Shown: one piece after another, positions 49,096-58,891 of the stretch
How the letters are laid out: each line of letters opens with the position of its first letter
Position numbering within the stretch: position 1 is the stretch's first letter
Assembly: GCF_030253575.1 (NCBI RefSeq)
Contig: NC_080559.1
Coordinates: 29,228,501-29,292,500, forward strand
Direction: 5' to 3'
Length of the DNA: 64,000 nucleotides
DNA from: Rhododendron vialii
Lineage: Eukaryota > Streptophyta > Magnoliopsida > Ericales > Ericaceae
Program-made: the position numbers and the translations under genes
Notes under the pieces: model-generated
The model's database searches: none
What the model was told of the DNA's origin: nothing
What the model saw: only the letters and a program-made list of their open reading frames with translations

Positions 49096-51843
49096 TCAAC
49101 TTCCAGCTATCTTTTTCTTCAAAGCTTCAATTTCAGCGGCTAGTTCCTTTCTGCTTGACTGAAAACCAAAGCAGCAACATTGTCACTTGTCAATAACGGG
49201 GGCCGGTGGAATTTTGGTTTAATGCGGACTCGGCTACAAAAATTAAAAAAGAAGCTAGAAGAATAAAAAAATATCAGCCAAGGAAAACACGATTTTGCAT
49301 AGCTTTGAAGAAAAAAAAAACTTCCTTAGGAGTACTTGTAACATTAAATTGGAAGAAGAAACTTTAAAAAAAAAAAAACTTCCTTAGGAGTACTTGTTAC
49401 ATTAAATTGAAAGAAGAAAATTGTTTACAATATCTCCAATTTATGGCTTGGGACAGAGTTATCTTTTCTTATAGTAACACAGGAATCGGTATACACATTC
49501 AGTATCCAGATAGATCACAATAAGAGAACAAAATTTGGACATGAACCATGTGGGATCTGCAATGAGTTTACCTTAAAAAGAAGGTACCGGTACACAAACC
49601 ATCCAGTATATCCAAGCCCAACCAACTCCGTGATTCTTGGAAGCTGGTTGTATGTAACAGTAGAAAGATAATACTTTAGAACAGTCTAATGAAATTTCAC
49701 AACAGAAATCTAACCAACAAAGAAAATATGATTGCACTGCATCAGAAAAGCATTCATCCTAAATTGCTTCAGTTTGCTGCCAAGAAAATTGTTTAACCTT
49801 AGATGAGGGGAAAACACAGTTAGTTAAGCTAAATCACCTACCAAAGGAACTGAGTTGATGGCATCAACAACGATGGAAGACAACCACAGAGCAACTATTG
49901 GCCCACCCCCGTATAGAATGAGCATGTACTTGTCTTCAAGTGCATCCCACTGTCAAATGCAGAGGAGGAAACAGGACTTGAATCATCGAATAAAATCAAG
50001 CTATGAAAAGTAAATAGTATGTTCTCCGAGTCAAACTCTTGACTTATACTTTCACAGGAAACAGGCACAGCTTAACAGTCAAGCAGGACTTGATATTCCC
50101 AATTCTTTCAAGAGCTGATAGCAGTGACTTATTTTACCATGTGCATCTGAGGTAGGAACAGATTAGACAGATATATTACGAAGGGAATAGAGAGCCAACC
50201 TTTTCTTTTAGGTCTGAGAATCCCTCCCCGACTTCAGTAGAACCAGATGACTCCTCTGAAGAGGAGGCTTTGATTTGGAATAGGGTTAACCTGTTGGAAC
50301 CTGTTTCAGAGGAAATAAACTTACGCCAACAATTTTCATGGGGTTCTTTTTAAGACCATTCTGGAGTTCTAAATGCAGACCATGAAAATCACATGAACAA
50401 CACCAACCCCCCCCCCCCCCCCCCCCCGGCCCTTTTCTCAGGTTTCTTTTGGTGCTTAAGAATCAAGTTTCCAATCACAGGAAGAGATTTGACATCAAGA
50501 GCCACACCATTCACATGGGAATTCATTGGCGGACACAAGATTTGTACTTAGCTAGTATATATTGCTCTACTTGCTAGGTTTCAGAAAGGGACAAGATTGT
50601 GTGTATATGCGTTGCCACTATCTAATTTTATACCCGTGACCAAAGAATTATAGATATCACACATATAGCAATTTTAACAAGTTTACTATCACAAAGTGAC
50701 TTGCAGGGGCCAATCCCATAGAAATTTCTAAATTAACCTGAAAAACCAGTACCATTAGGGGCAATGTACAGGGGCTGGGCACCCTTGACACTCGGTACCC
50801 GTTGTGCCTGCCCCCGCATGGAATTCTGCATCCTATCTATGGACTGACTAATATAAATCATTTGATTTTTGGTCAAAATCTCAGCTTGTACCAAGACATT
50901 AGAAAGGAAGATCAACTTTATTGACAAAAATCATTGACAACAACACAGAAACAACAGAAAAGGGGCAAGATACGTAGATAGCCAACTTCATGCACATGTT
51001 GATGTCCAAATCCTCTAGGAAAATCCACAAAAATATAAGCGCAAAGATAAAAAAAACAGTTGAGAATATACTTGAATGCTGCATTTCATTTATGTTCGTT
51101 TCACTATCTTTTGACGTTGGCTTGGCTAGAGCTGAGGGTGTATCAACTGTCTAAGATAAACATATGCCATGCCATGGTATTAGGTGGTGCAAATCCAAAG
51201 ACAATCATAGAAGCCAGACTTTCCATGTTTTCTCCTATAAAAAGAAAAAGAAAAAGAAAAACTCTTAGCTGTTCAATTCACATAGCATTTGGACCTAAAG
51301 TCTTTTGGATAGCCCACTTTAGATCTGCCTAAGCCTTTAAAAAGTAACACTTTATTAGTCATGAATGATTCGAAATTTTTTAGCTCAAAACAGGCCAATT
51401 AAATGAAACCCGAAAAAATGGGAGACACAAACCTAATCAACTCGAAAGCTTTGGTTGACAGGCGCATATTCGCCCGATCGTAAGCGTAAAATCCTTCAAT
51501 TTTCATTGATAAGTAACAAAAGAAATCGAATTTCGCGATGATTTGAATAGGGTTCCATCAAGTCACGCAGGACCGTGAATTTGCGAAAGCATCGAAGTCC
51601 CATATCAATCAAGAGAAACATATACATTCGAAGACACGAAGCTGAGGAGTGCTTGACAAGAGCTTTATTACCTGAGGAGTGCTTAAACGAAGCTGAAGCT
51701 GAAGCTGAGGTAGACGAAGAAGAAGCAGAGCGAGGAGAAACATACGGCAAAGCAGGAACCTGTGAGTACAAAGACTTCGACTTCTTAGAGAGTCTAGGCA
51801 CTGCCATTGAAGAGACCCTAGCTGCTGCATAAGCTTGTGCCAT
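49096..51843 (-). CDS. CURT1A: CURVATURE THYLAKOID 1 (CURT1) protein
   Basis: Small thylakoid membrane protein that bends membranes at grana margins. Exons (high to low): 51843-51672, 50300-50200, 49949-49842, 49643-49572, 49158-49096, all in frame, 171 residues. The Ser/Ala-rich N-terminus (MAQAYAAARVSSMAVPRLSK) is a transit peptide. The mature part has the helix SDLKEKWDALEDKYM, a membrane segment LILYGGGPIVALWLSSIVV, a second membrane segment around ITELVGLGYTGWFVYRYLLF, and a charged C-terminal helix FKSSRKELAAEIEALKKK ending IAGS. Order and motifs match CURT1A/B as I remember them, best A. Intron 1 is 1371 bases and includes a run of 21 C at 50407-50427. CT tracts lie just upstream of the start. 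Confidence 0.92.
50407..50427. repeat. Run of 21 C
   Basis: Homopolymer in CURT1 intron 1; G-run on the transcribed strand. The length may be an assembly approximation. Confidence 0.9.
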
Positions 51844-51860
51844 GACGATTCACGGATCTA

Positions 51861-51922
51861 CTCTCTCTCTCTCTCTCTCTGATTCTATATGTCACGTTGA
51901 CCCCTCTCTCTCTCTCTCTCTC
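51861..51922. repeat. Two (TC)n tracts upstream of CURT1
   Basis: CTCTCTCTCTCTCTCT near 51861-51880 and 51903-51922, 20-80 bases before the CURT1 start codon. Likely part of its 5' UTR or core promoter (GA-rich on its strand). Confidence 0.85.
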
Positions 51923-52215
51923 TTCGATTAGTTAAGGAAACCAGTCTAGAGCCGAGGTTTTGATTTCTTTGCCTCTCTCTTCGTTTTTCTTGGAGGCTAG
52001 CTAATTAGTAATTATTGAGCGTCAGAATTTGCTGTGAGGGTGTAAGGTTACGGTGCCTCGGGAACAGTCAATAATTTTTCCAACTGATTGATAGCACGTG
52101 TCATGATGACAGCTTCTGATTGGTCTGTCCTCTATTCGGAAAAGATACTGTATCACTCAGCAGCTCAGCTTCTGTTTCTGGTCGCACTATCCTTTCCACT
52201 GTCATCACATTCTCA

Positions 52216-52582
52216 GAGCATCTCCAATCCATTTTCATTTCCTCCAAAATAGAGTATGGATGTAACACATTGAGGGGAGATTTTGTAATTTATTCCATTT
52301 TTTCTTCACTTTTTGTACTTTTTGGGAGAATCTTTGAGGGACCCATCGTCCTTTTTAGAGTTTGGAGGAATTTTGTACTCCAAATTTACTTTTGATCCTC
52401 CATTTTTAGAGGATCAAATTTACTTTTGGAGGACCAAACTCTAAAAAGGACCGTGGATCCCTCAAAAATTCTCTCAAAAACTACAAAAAGTGAAGAAAAA
52501 AGAGAATAAATTATAAAATCTCCCCTCAATGTGTCACATCCATCCTCTATTTTGGAGAAATAGAGGTGGATTGGAGATGCTC
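52216..52582. mobile_element. Palindromic MITE with GAGCATCTCCAATCC ends
   Basis: The left end GAGCATCTCCAATCC is exactly complementary to the right end GGATTGGAGATGCTC, and almost the whole 367 bp folds on itself around ATCCTCCATTTTTAGAGGAT near 52395-52414. GAGCATCTCCAA ends are common in plant MITEs. The flanking bases give no certain target duplication. Confidence 0.8.
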
Positions 52583-52712
52583 CCTTAGGACAAATTCATG
52601 GAAGGATGATGGTGCTGGTGGTGGCTTGGTGCACAGCACCAAGCCGTGCGCCATCAGAGTTGTTCTTTCGGCAATCCAATAATTCAGATCTTATCTTCAT
52701 CATGTAGCAACT

Positions 52713-53099
52713 GAAGTAAGTCTAACGGTACAGAAAAAATGTACAGATTTTGTGTGGGGCCCATTATGGATCCCACACAAATAATCCGAACCGTTTATTA
52801 AATGTAAAACAGTTTTTCAAGGGCCCTAGCGAAAAATCAGTTCAATCCGATACATATAGATGCTCAATCCAATCATCTAACTTTTGATTTCGATTCCCGG
52901 ATAATGAAACATTCTATTATTGGATTGAGCATCTATAAGTATTTGATTGAACTGATTTTTCACGGGAGCCCTTGAGGCCCTTGAAAAACTGTTTTTAATT
53001 TAATGAACGGCTCGGATAATTTGAGTGGAACCCGTAGTGGGCCCCACACAAAATCTGTACGCAAAATCTGTACACTTTTTCAGTACCGTTAGACTTACT
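52713..53099. mobile_element. MITE family M copy 3, Mutator-like, 387 bp
   Basis: Ends AGTAAGTCTAACGGTAC and complement GTACCGTTAGACTTACT. The 9-mer GTAGCAACT flanks both sides (52704-52712 and 53100-53108). Inner arms (CACACAAATAATCCGAACCG, CTTGAAAAACTG) match the copy at 6639. The sharpest copy of the family and the one to use for a consensus. Confidence 0.85.
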
Positions 53100-53108
53100 G
53101 TAGCAACT

Positions 53109-53641
53109 AAGCCGTTCATTGGCAAGAGAAAATCTGGACCACTGAATTGCCGAACGGACGATTCGGATGGTGCACAACACCCATGCAGAACAGCCACAGC
53201 AGCCACAACTAAGAATTCATAAGTAATCCAACGAAAGCCATTCCAAATCTTGGAGTAATTGGAGGTTTGCCCGGTCATTAATTTAACAGTCCCAAAATTA
53301 GTCGAGGTGGGTGTAAGTTTACCCGGACATCCGGTTACCAAAAAAAACAAACAAACAAACAAAGAATTCAATATAGCTATCCTTTCGTGTATAGATATTT
53401 TCACAGCTTTTATTGCCTATATTCAATTACAGTTCTTGCTCATTACGAATGTCCTAACAAATTGAAGCAGTGCTTATTGCACGGGTTGGACCTGGATCAC
53501 AAATATACATTCGAGAATTTCAGACGAACAACAAATAAATCCAGCATCCCATTCTGCTTCATTTGGAAGAGTTATTGGCCAGAATTAATCTTCTCTGACT
53601 TTCGTTGTGTCTGAAAGTTTGAAACTCCTAAATTCATCTTC
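53109..53641. other. Intergenic, no feature recognised
   Basis: Flank between the MITE and the retrotransposon; no gene or repeat with readable ends. Confidence 0.5.
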
Positions 53642-53820
53642 TGTTAAGCCAGCTCATTAAGGAGCTGTTAAGTAGGAAACTGACAGTGATGTGTGTTTCT
53701 TTTGGGTCTTAGTGGTATAAATAGTAAAGGGCCAATGCTTTGTAAGAACAACGAAAAACAGATTCAGTAAAATGAAATTGGTTTACTTCTCTCTTTAGCT
53801 TTTCTTTATGGTATCAGAGC
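53642..53820 (+). mobile_element. Probable 5' LTR remnant and primer-binding site of the copia element
   Basis: TGGTATCAGAGC at 53809-53820 is the usual plant primer-binding site, complementary to the 3' end of initiator tRNA-Met. The preceding 165 bases, from TGTTAAGCC, with a TATAAATA box at 53714-53721, behave as a short LTR. The exact 5' edge is uncertain because no 3' LTR copy is available for comparison. Confidence 0.65.
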
Positions 53821-53922
53821 GTTCTGACGCAAGTCCTTCAACTCGATCCTGAGGCTTCTTCTTCAAAGATTCAAGGACAGATTCAGACATTTGTGTTCAG
53901 TAAGCCTTGATTTCTTTCAGTA

Positions 53923-56900
53923 TTGAACGTAAGAATGACAGAGTCATCTTCTTCAGCTACAATTCCACCTGCCCTAGCATTTTTAGTTTCTAATTTTCAT
54001 TCCTTGGTGAACATTAAATTGGATTCTGGAAATTATTTGTTGTGGAAAACGCAAGTGATCAATGCTTTTCGTGCGAATGGTTACATAGGCTTTTTAGATG
54101 GGAGTACACAATGTCCTTCTTCTACGAATCAAGATTCTTCGAATAATGTTGTCGTGAATCCAGAATTTACCAAGTGGATGTTGATTAATAATCAACTTTT
54201 ATCGTGTTTGACTGCAAGCTTGTCTTCAACAACCCTACCTCATGTTCTAGGGTTTGAAAGTGTCTCACAAGTCTGGTTTTCATTGGCTCAGAGGTTTAAT
54301 TCTCTTTCTAAGTCACGAATTCATGAGTTGAAAAGCCGATTGTACAATGTAAGTAAGACTGGATCAATGGATAGCTATATTGATGAAATTAGAAGTCATG
54401 CACAGAAATTAGAGGCTGTAGGGCATCATGTACCTGATGATGATTTGGTGTTTTACACTCTGAATGGTTTGCCAAAAGAAGAATTTAAACAGCTTAGAAC
54501 AGCTATTGATGCTAGAGGTGGAGATATTACATTTGAGGAGTTAACCACAATTCTTCATTCTGAGGAGGCAAGACTTCATAAGGATGAGTCAACTTCGGCC
54601 AAGGTTTTTGTTACAACATCCAAACCACCTGAAATACCTAAGAATCAACATTTTGACGCAAATGCATCAACTAGTTCTCTTATGTATCCTGAGAGTAGTG
54701 GAGGTTCTTCTTTTCAAGCTCAAATGTTTCAACCAATCAATGGACCTGGACCATTCTATCCACAATCTTTTCCTAAGTCTAATAGAAACAACTCTTATGA
54801 TGGAGGTTTTAACAGAAATAGAGGAGCAAGAAGTTTTAACTTTGGAGGCAATCAAAGGCCTGAATGTCAGATTTGTGGCAGGAATAACCACACAGCACTG
54901 TACTGTTATTACAGACAAAATCTGCAGTTTCAGCCTCCTAATCTGCATTATCAATCGTCTCCTTACATGAATGGAAGACCTGGTCCTTTATCTTGGTATG
55001 GGCATCAAGGGGGTTATTCAGGTTTTACTCCACCAGGTGGTTTTTCAGGCTTTACTTCACCAAGTTTTGCACCTTCACCACAGAATTCTGCACTTCGACA
55101 TAATGTCTACACTAGTTTTAATGGGCAGTTTGGAGGGGGTAATGGTCATTACCCTGGACACTCTACTTCTCAGTTTTCTAGACCTTCTATTGCTACTACC
55201 TGTCCTCCACCAGTGGCAAATATGGTTAGTTATGGAGGACACCAAGGACTACATAATACTTCTAGTATGGGTTCTTCTACAGTCCCTCCAAACTGGTACT
55301 TTGACAGTGGGGCATCAGCTCATGTTACTAATGATTTGGCTAATCTTCAACTCCATCAGCCTTGCCATGCAGGAGAGGGTGTTATTGTTGGCAATGGAAC
55401 TTCTGTTCCAGTGTCTTATTCTGGTAAAGGTCTTTTGCCTACTCCTAACATCAATTTCAAACTTAATCATGTATTGCATTCACCTGCCATTACTCACAAT
55501 CTTTTGTCTGTTTATCAATTTGCAAAAGACAATAATTGTTCCCTAATCTTTGACTGTAATGGATATGTGATTCAGGACAATCACACTCTCCAAGTTCTTC
55601 ACAAGGGGCCATGCCATCAGGGTTTGTACCCAATTCAGACCTCCTGTAGTGCTGTTTCTTCTTCCCCAGCTTCTCAAGTTCTTTTCAGTTCTCATGTGTC
55701 TTCAGCTTCTGTTTGGCATCAAAAGTTAGGACATCCAAGTCTTTCTCTATTTCTGTCATTAATAAAACAGTTTCAATTGCCTGTTCATAAGCCATTTGAT
55801 GTGACTTGTTTCAGTTGTAATCAAGCAAAAAGTCATAAACTTCCTTTTCCTATTTCTGTTACTACTTCTGTTAAGCCTTTTGATCTTTTACATATGGACG
55901 TGTGGGGACCTGCTCCTGTCCCTTCTGTGCAAGGATTTAGGTACTATTTGCTCATAATTGATGATTTTAGTAGGTATTCTTGGTTGTTCCCATTACATTA
56001 CAAGTCTGAAGTGAAAATTGTACTTACACAATTCAAAACTTATGTCCAAACTCAGTTTGACACTCCCGTTAAGACTGTGAGATCTGATAATGGAGGAGAA
56101 TTTGTGAATAATTATCTCAAGCAATTGTTTTTGCTGTATGGAGTTATTCATCAAACTTCTTGTCCGCATACTCCTGAACAAAATGGTGTAGTAGAACGAA
56201 AGCATAGACATCTCATAGAAACCACTCTAACCTTACTCATTCATGCTGGTTTGCCTACACATTTTTGGCTTGAAGCTTTGACAACTGCTATTTTTTTAGC
56301 CAATAGGTTGCCTCATAGTTCTCTGCAATATCAAATTCCTTATACCTTACTTTTTCATACAGCTCCAGATTACTTTGCTTTAAAACCTTTTGGTTGTGCT
56401 TGTTTTCCATGGTTGAAACCATATAATACTCATAAGCTTCTTCCAAAGTCTGTTCCCTGTATATTTTTAGGATACTGCTCTACTTCCAAGGGATATCGTT
56501 GTTATGATCCTGTTCATGATAAAGTCTATGTGTCAAGACATGTGAGATTTGAAGAAACATGTTTTCCTTTTCAGGATCTCGTAGCTGGGGCTTCCTCTTC
56601 TACTAATAATTCAGTCTCTTCTTCGTCTTTTCCTATTTCTCTTACTTCTTTTGATAATATTGTTGTCCAAGTTCCTTTGTCTTCATCTGTGACTTCTTCT
56701 CTTGTCTCTTCTGAGTCTTCTTCCTCTGATTCCTCTCATGCTGTCATACCAACGATCACTCCTCTTGTTCAAGAGTCTTCTTCTTCTGCTGCATTAGTTC
56801 CTCAGTCTTTTGATACTCCTGCTTCTACATCTTCTGCATTAGTTCCTTCTTCGATAGTTTCTTCTATTCCCTTGGTTCATCCTATGACCACTAGGTCTAA

Positions 56901-58179
56901 AGCAGGTATTTTTAAACCCAAACATCCCCTATCTCTGTTTACCTCTATTGCTCCAACTGCTGAACCTAAAACCTTTACAGAAGCTATCAAACACTCTGTC
57001 TGGCAGCAGGCTATGGCTGAGGAATATGAAGCCTTGGTCAAACAAGGAACATGGACTTTGGTTCCTCCTTCTTCTCATGGAAACATTATAGGGTGCCAAT
57101 GGATATACAAGATTAAAAGACATTCCGATGGCTCTATAGCACGGTACAAGGCTAGACTTGTCGCCAATGGTAATCAACAACATGAGGGGATGGATTTCAC
57201 AGAGACTTTTAGTCCTGTTATCAAGCAACCCACTCTTCGAATTGTCTTAAGTTTGGCTGTACACTATCATTGGCCTTTGAGACAATTAGATGTCTCTAAT
57301 GCCTTCTTACATGGTCTTATTTCAGAAGATGTGTATATGAAACAGTCATTGGGTTACAAGGATCCTCTTCATCCAAATCATGTGTGCAAATTAACCAAAG
57401 CTCTTTATGGTCTTAAACAAGCTCCACGAGCGTGGTTTGCCATGTTTTCTTCTTATCTTCTTTCTCTGGGGTTTGTTTCCAGCAAAGCTGATACCTCATT
57501 GTTTGTTCTTCATCAACATTCAGCAGTCACTTTGGTTTTGATATATGTTGATGACATTATAGTTACTGGGAGTGATTCTACCTTTATCTCCACTCTTGTT
57601 CAGTCTTTGAGCTCTAAGTTTGTTATGAAAGATTTGGGAGATTTGCATTACTTTCTGGGGCTTGAAGTGACATCCACTGCGAATGGTCTTTTTTTGTCTC
57701 AAGCTAAATATGCCTCTGACATCTTAATCAAAGCGGGCATGGAGGATTGCAAACCCAGTTCTTCTCCTATTTCTGCTAAAAAGCCTAGTGATCCTAATGA
57801 TCCTCTTTTCCCTGATGTTCATTTGTTCAGATCCTTGGTTGGTTCTCTTCAATATCTTACTTTAACTAGACCTGAAATTTCTTTCTCAGTCAATGTCGTC
57901 TGTCAACATATGCACCAGCCTAAATTGAGTCATTTTGGGGCTGTTAAAAGGATTCTCAGATACATTAAGGGCACTCTCACTCAAGGTCTTCATTTTACTG
58001 CTGGTTCTTTAGTCCTCACTGCCTTTGCTGATGCTGACTGGGCAGAACGAGCCTTGAAATCGGCAGAATCTTGGACAACGGACACCCATGCACGATCTCT
58101 TCATCAGATAAAACTTTTCTTTTCACCAGACAAATCTTCTGCCAGGGGGATAAAGATCAAACTGAGCGTTAATAGTTAG
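53923..58179 (+). CDS. Ty1/copia gag-pol polyprotein, RNase H lost
   Basis: One frame of 1418 codons without a stop. In order: retrotransposon gag (about 1-300), CCHC zinc knuckle CQICGRNNHTALYC (about 317-330), aspartic protease WYFDSGASAHV (about 456), pre-integrase HQKLGHPSL (about 598), integrase core with DVWGP, the VRSDNGGEF stretch and HTPEQNGVVERKHR, then reverse transcriptase from WQQAMAEEYEAL (about 1026) with LIYVDDIIV (about 1206). RNase H stops after ADADWA (about 1374, base 58044). A short unrelated-looking tail follows, then a purine run AGGGGGATAAAG (58144-58155) like a polypurine tract. No 3' LTR was found. Described as a damaged, non-autonomous copy. Confidence 0.93.
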   Translation: MNVRMTESSSSATIPPALAFLVSNFHSLVNIKLDSGNYLLWKTQVINAFRANGYIGFLDGSTQCPSSTNQDSSNNVVVNPEFTKWMLINNQLLSCLTASLSSTTLPHVLGFESVSQVWFSLAQRFNSLSKSRIHELKSRLYNVSKTGSMDSYIDEIRSHAQKLEAVGHHVPDDDLVFYTLNGLPKEEFKQLRTAIDARGGDITFEELTTILHSEEARLHKDESTSAKVFVTTSKPPEIPKNQHFDANASTSSLMYPESSGGSSFQAQMFQPINGPGPFYPQSFPKSNRNNSYDGGFNRNRGARSFNFGGNQRPECQICGRNNHTALYCYYRQNLQFQPPNLHYQSSPYMNGRPGPLSWYGHQGGYSGFTPPGGFSGFTSPSFAPSPQNSALRHNVYTSFNGQFGGGNGHYPGHSTSQFSRPSIATTCPPPVANMVSYGGHQGLHNTSSMGSSTVPPNWYFDSGASAHVTNDLANLQLHQPCHAGEGVIVGNGTSVPVSYSGKGLLPTPNINFKLNHVLHSPAITHNLLSVYQFAKDNNCSLIFDCNGYVIQDNHTLQVLHKGPCHQGLYPIQTSCSAVSSSPASQVLFSSHVSSASVWHQKLGHPSLSLFLSLIKQFQLPVHKPFDVTCFSCNQAKSHKLPFPISVTTSVKPFDLLHMDVWGPAPVPSVQGFRYYLLIIDDFSRYSWLFPLHYKSEVKIVLTQFKTYVQTQFDTPVKTVRSDNGGEFVNNYLKQLFLLYGVIHQTSCPHTPEQNGVVERKHRHLIETTLTLLIHAGLPTHFWLEALTTAIFLANRLPHSSLQYQIPYTLLFHTAPDYFALKPFGCACFPWLKPYNTHKLLPKSVPCIFLGYCSTSKGYRCYDPVHDKVYVSRHVRFEETCFPFQDLVAGASSSTNNSVSSSSFPISLTSFDNIVVQVPLSSSVTSSLVSSESSSSDSSHAVIPTITPLVQESSSSAALVPQSFDTPASTSSALVPSSIVSSIPLVHPMTTRSKAGIFKPKHPLSLFTSIAPTAEPKTFTEAIKHSVWQQAMAEEYEALVKQGTWTLVPPSSHGNIIGCQWIYKIKRHSDGSIARYKARLVANGNQQHEGMDFTETFSPVIKQPTLRIVLSLAVHYHWPLRQLDVSNAFLHGLISEDVYMKQSLGYKDPLHPNHVCKLTKALYGLKQAPRAWFAMFSSYLLSLGFVSSKADTSLFVLHQHSAVTLVLIYVDDIIVTGSDSTFISTLVQSLSSKFVMKDLGDLHYFLGLEVTSTANGLFLSQAKYASDILIKAGMEDCKPSSSPISAKKPSDPNDPLFPDVHLFRSLVGSLQYLTLTRPEISFSVNVVCQHMHQPKLSHFGAVKRILRYIKGTLTQGLHFTAGSLVLTAFADADWAERALKSAESWTTDTHARSLHQIKLFFSPDKSSARGIKIKLSVNS

Positions 58180-58891
58180 GGATTATATTTAACGGGACAG
58201 AGAACATTCTTTCTGAAATTTGAGCATGTCAAGACTCAGCCTAGACCATTACACAGCAGAAGATTGCTGGCAACGAAGGAAAGATGATGCAGTTCAAACA
58301 ATACTAACTCCATGCAAAAAGAAAAACACACTCTTGATTTGGACAGTTTGCTTTGAATGAAGCATATCTCTAGACTCTCTAGCAAAAGTTAATGAAGAAA
58401 GCACTGCTGTTTTGGAGAAAAATGGAGGAAGTAATTCACTTTTTAACAAAATCCTTCCCCTGTGCAGATAGATAAACATAGAACAGCTCTTGAATTCTAG
58501 ACTCGAATCATAAATGAACAACTAACTTCATAAACAACTATACCCTGCACCGTGAAAAGTGATTGATAGCGTAATCATTGCGCGAATGCCAAAATGATAA
58601 TGGTCCCTGAACCTAATGTTGACATTTATGTTTGAGATGTATCTGATCGCCATCACCGTGAAACATCCAGAAGTTCTTCTGCATTTCTTTTGTCATGCTC
58701 ACACCAAGTAAAGATCACCTAGATACAAAAAAACCATCTCCATCATAGGTTCAGCAGCCATGCGTTGCCTTCGAAACCAAATCTCAAGAATAATGAGAGG
58801 ACAGCATCAATAGTGGATTAAAAACCATTCCTCCACTTAAAAAGATCTATGCTATTCTTCTGCAAGGAGTATTGAGCACTTCTTCATAGGG
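58180..58891. other. Flank of the copia element and 3' region of the PPR gene
   Basis: No gene. The part next to 58892 is the presumed 3' UTR of the PPR gene. I could not recover the missing 3' LTR here. Confidence 0.5.

Noticed and set aside
54584..55546. Two additional frames within the copia element
   Set aside because: They are out-of-frame shadows of gag-pol.
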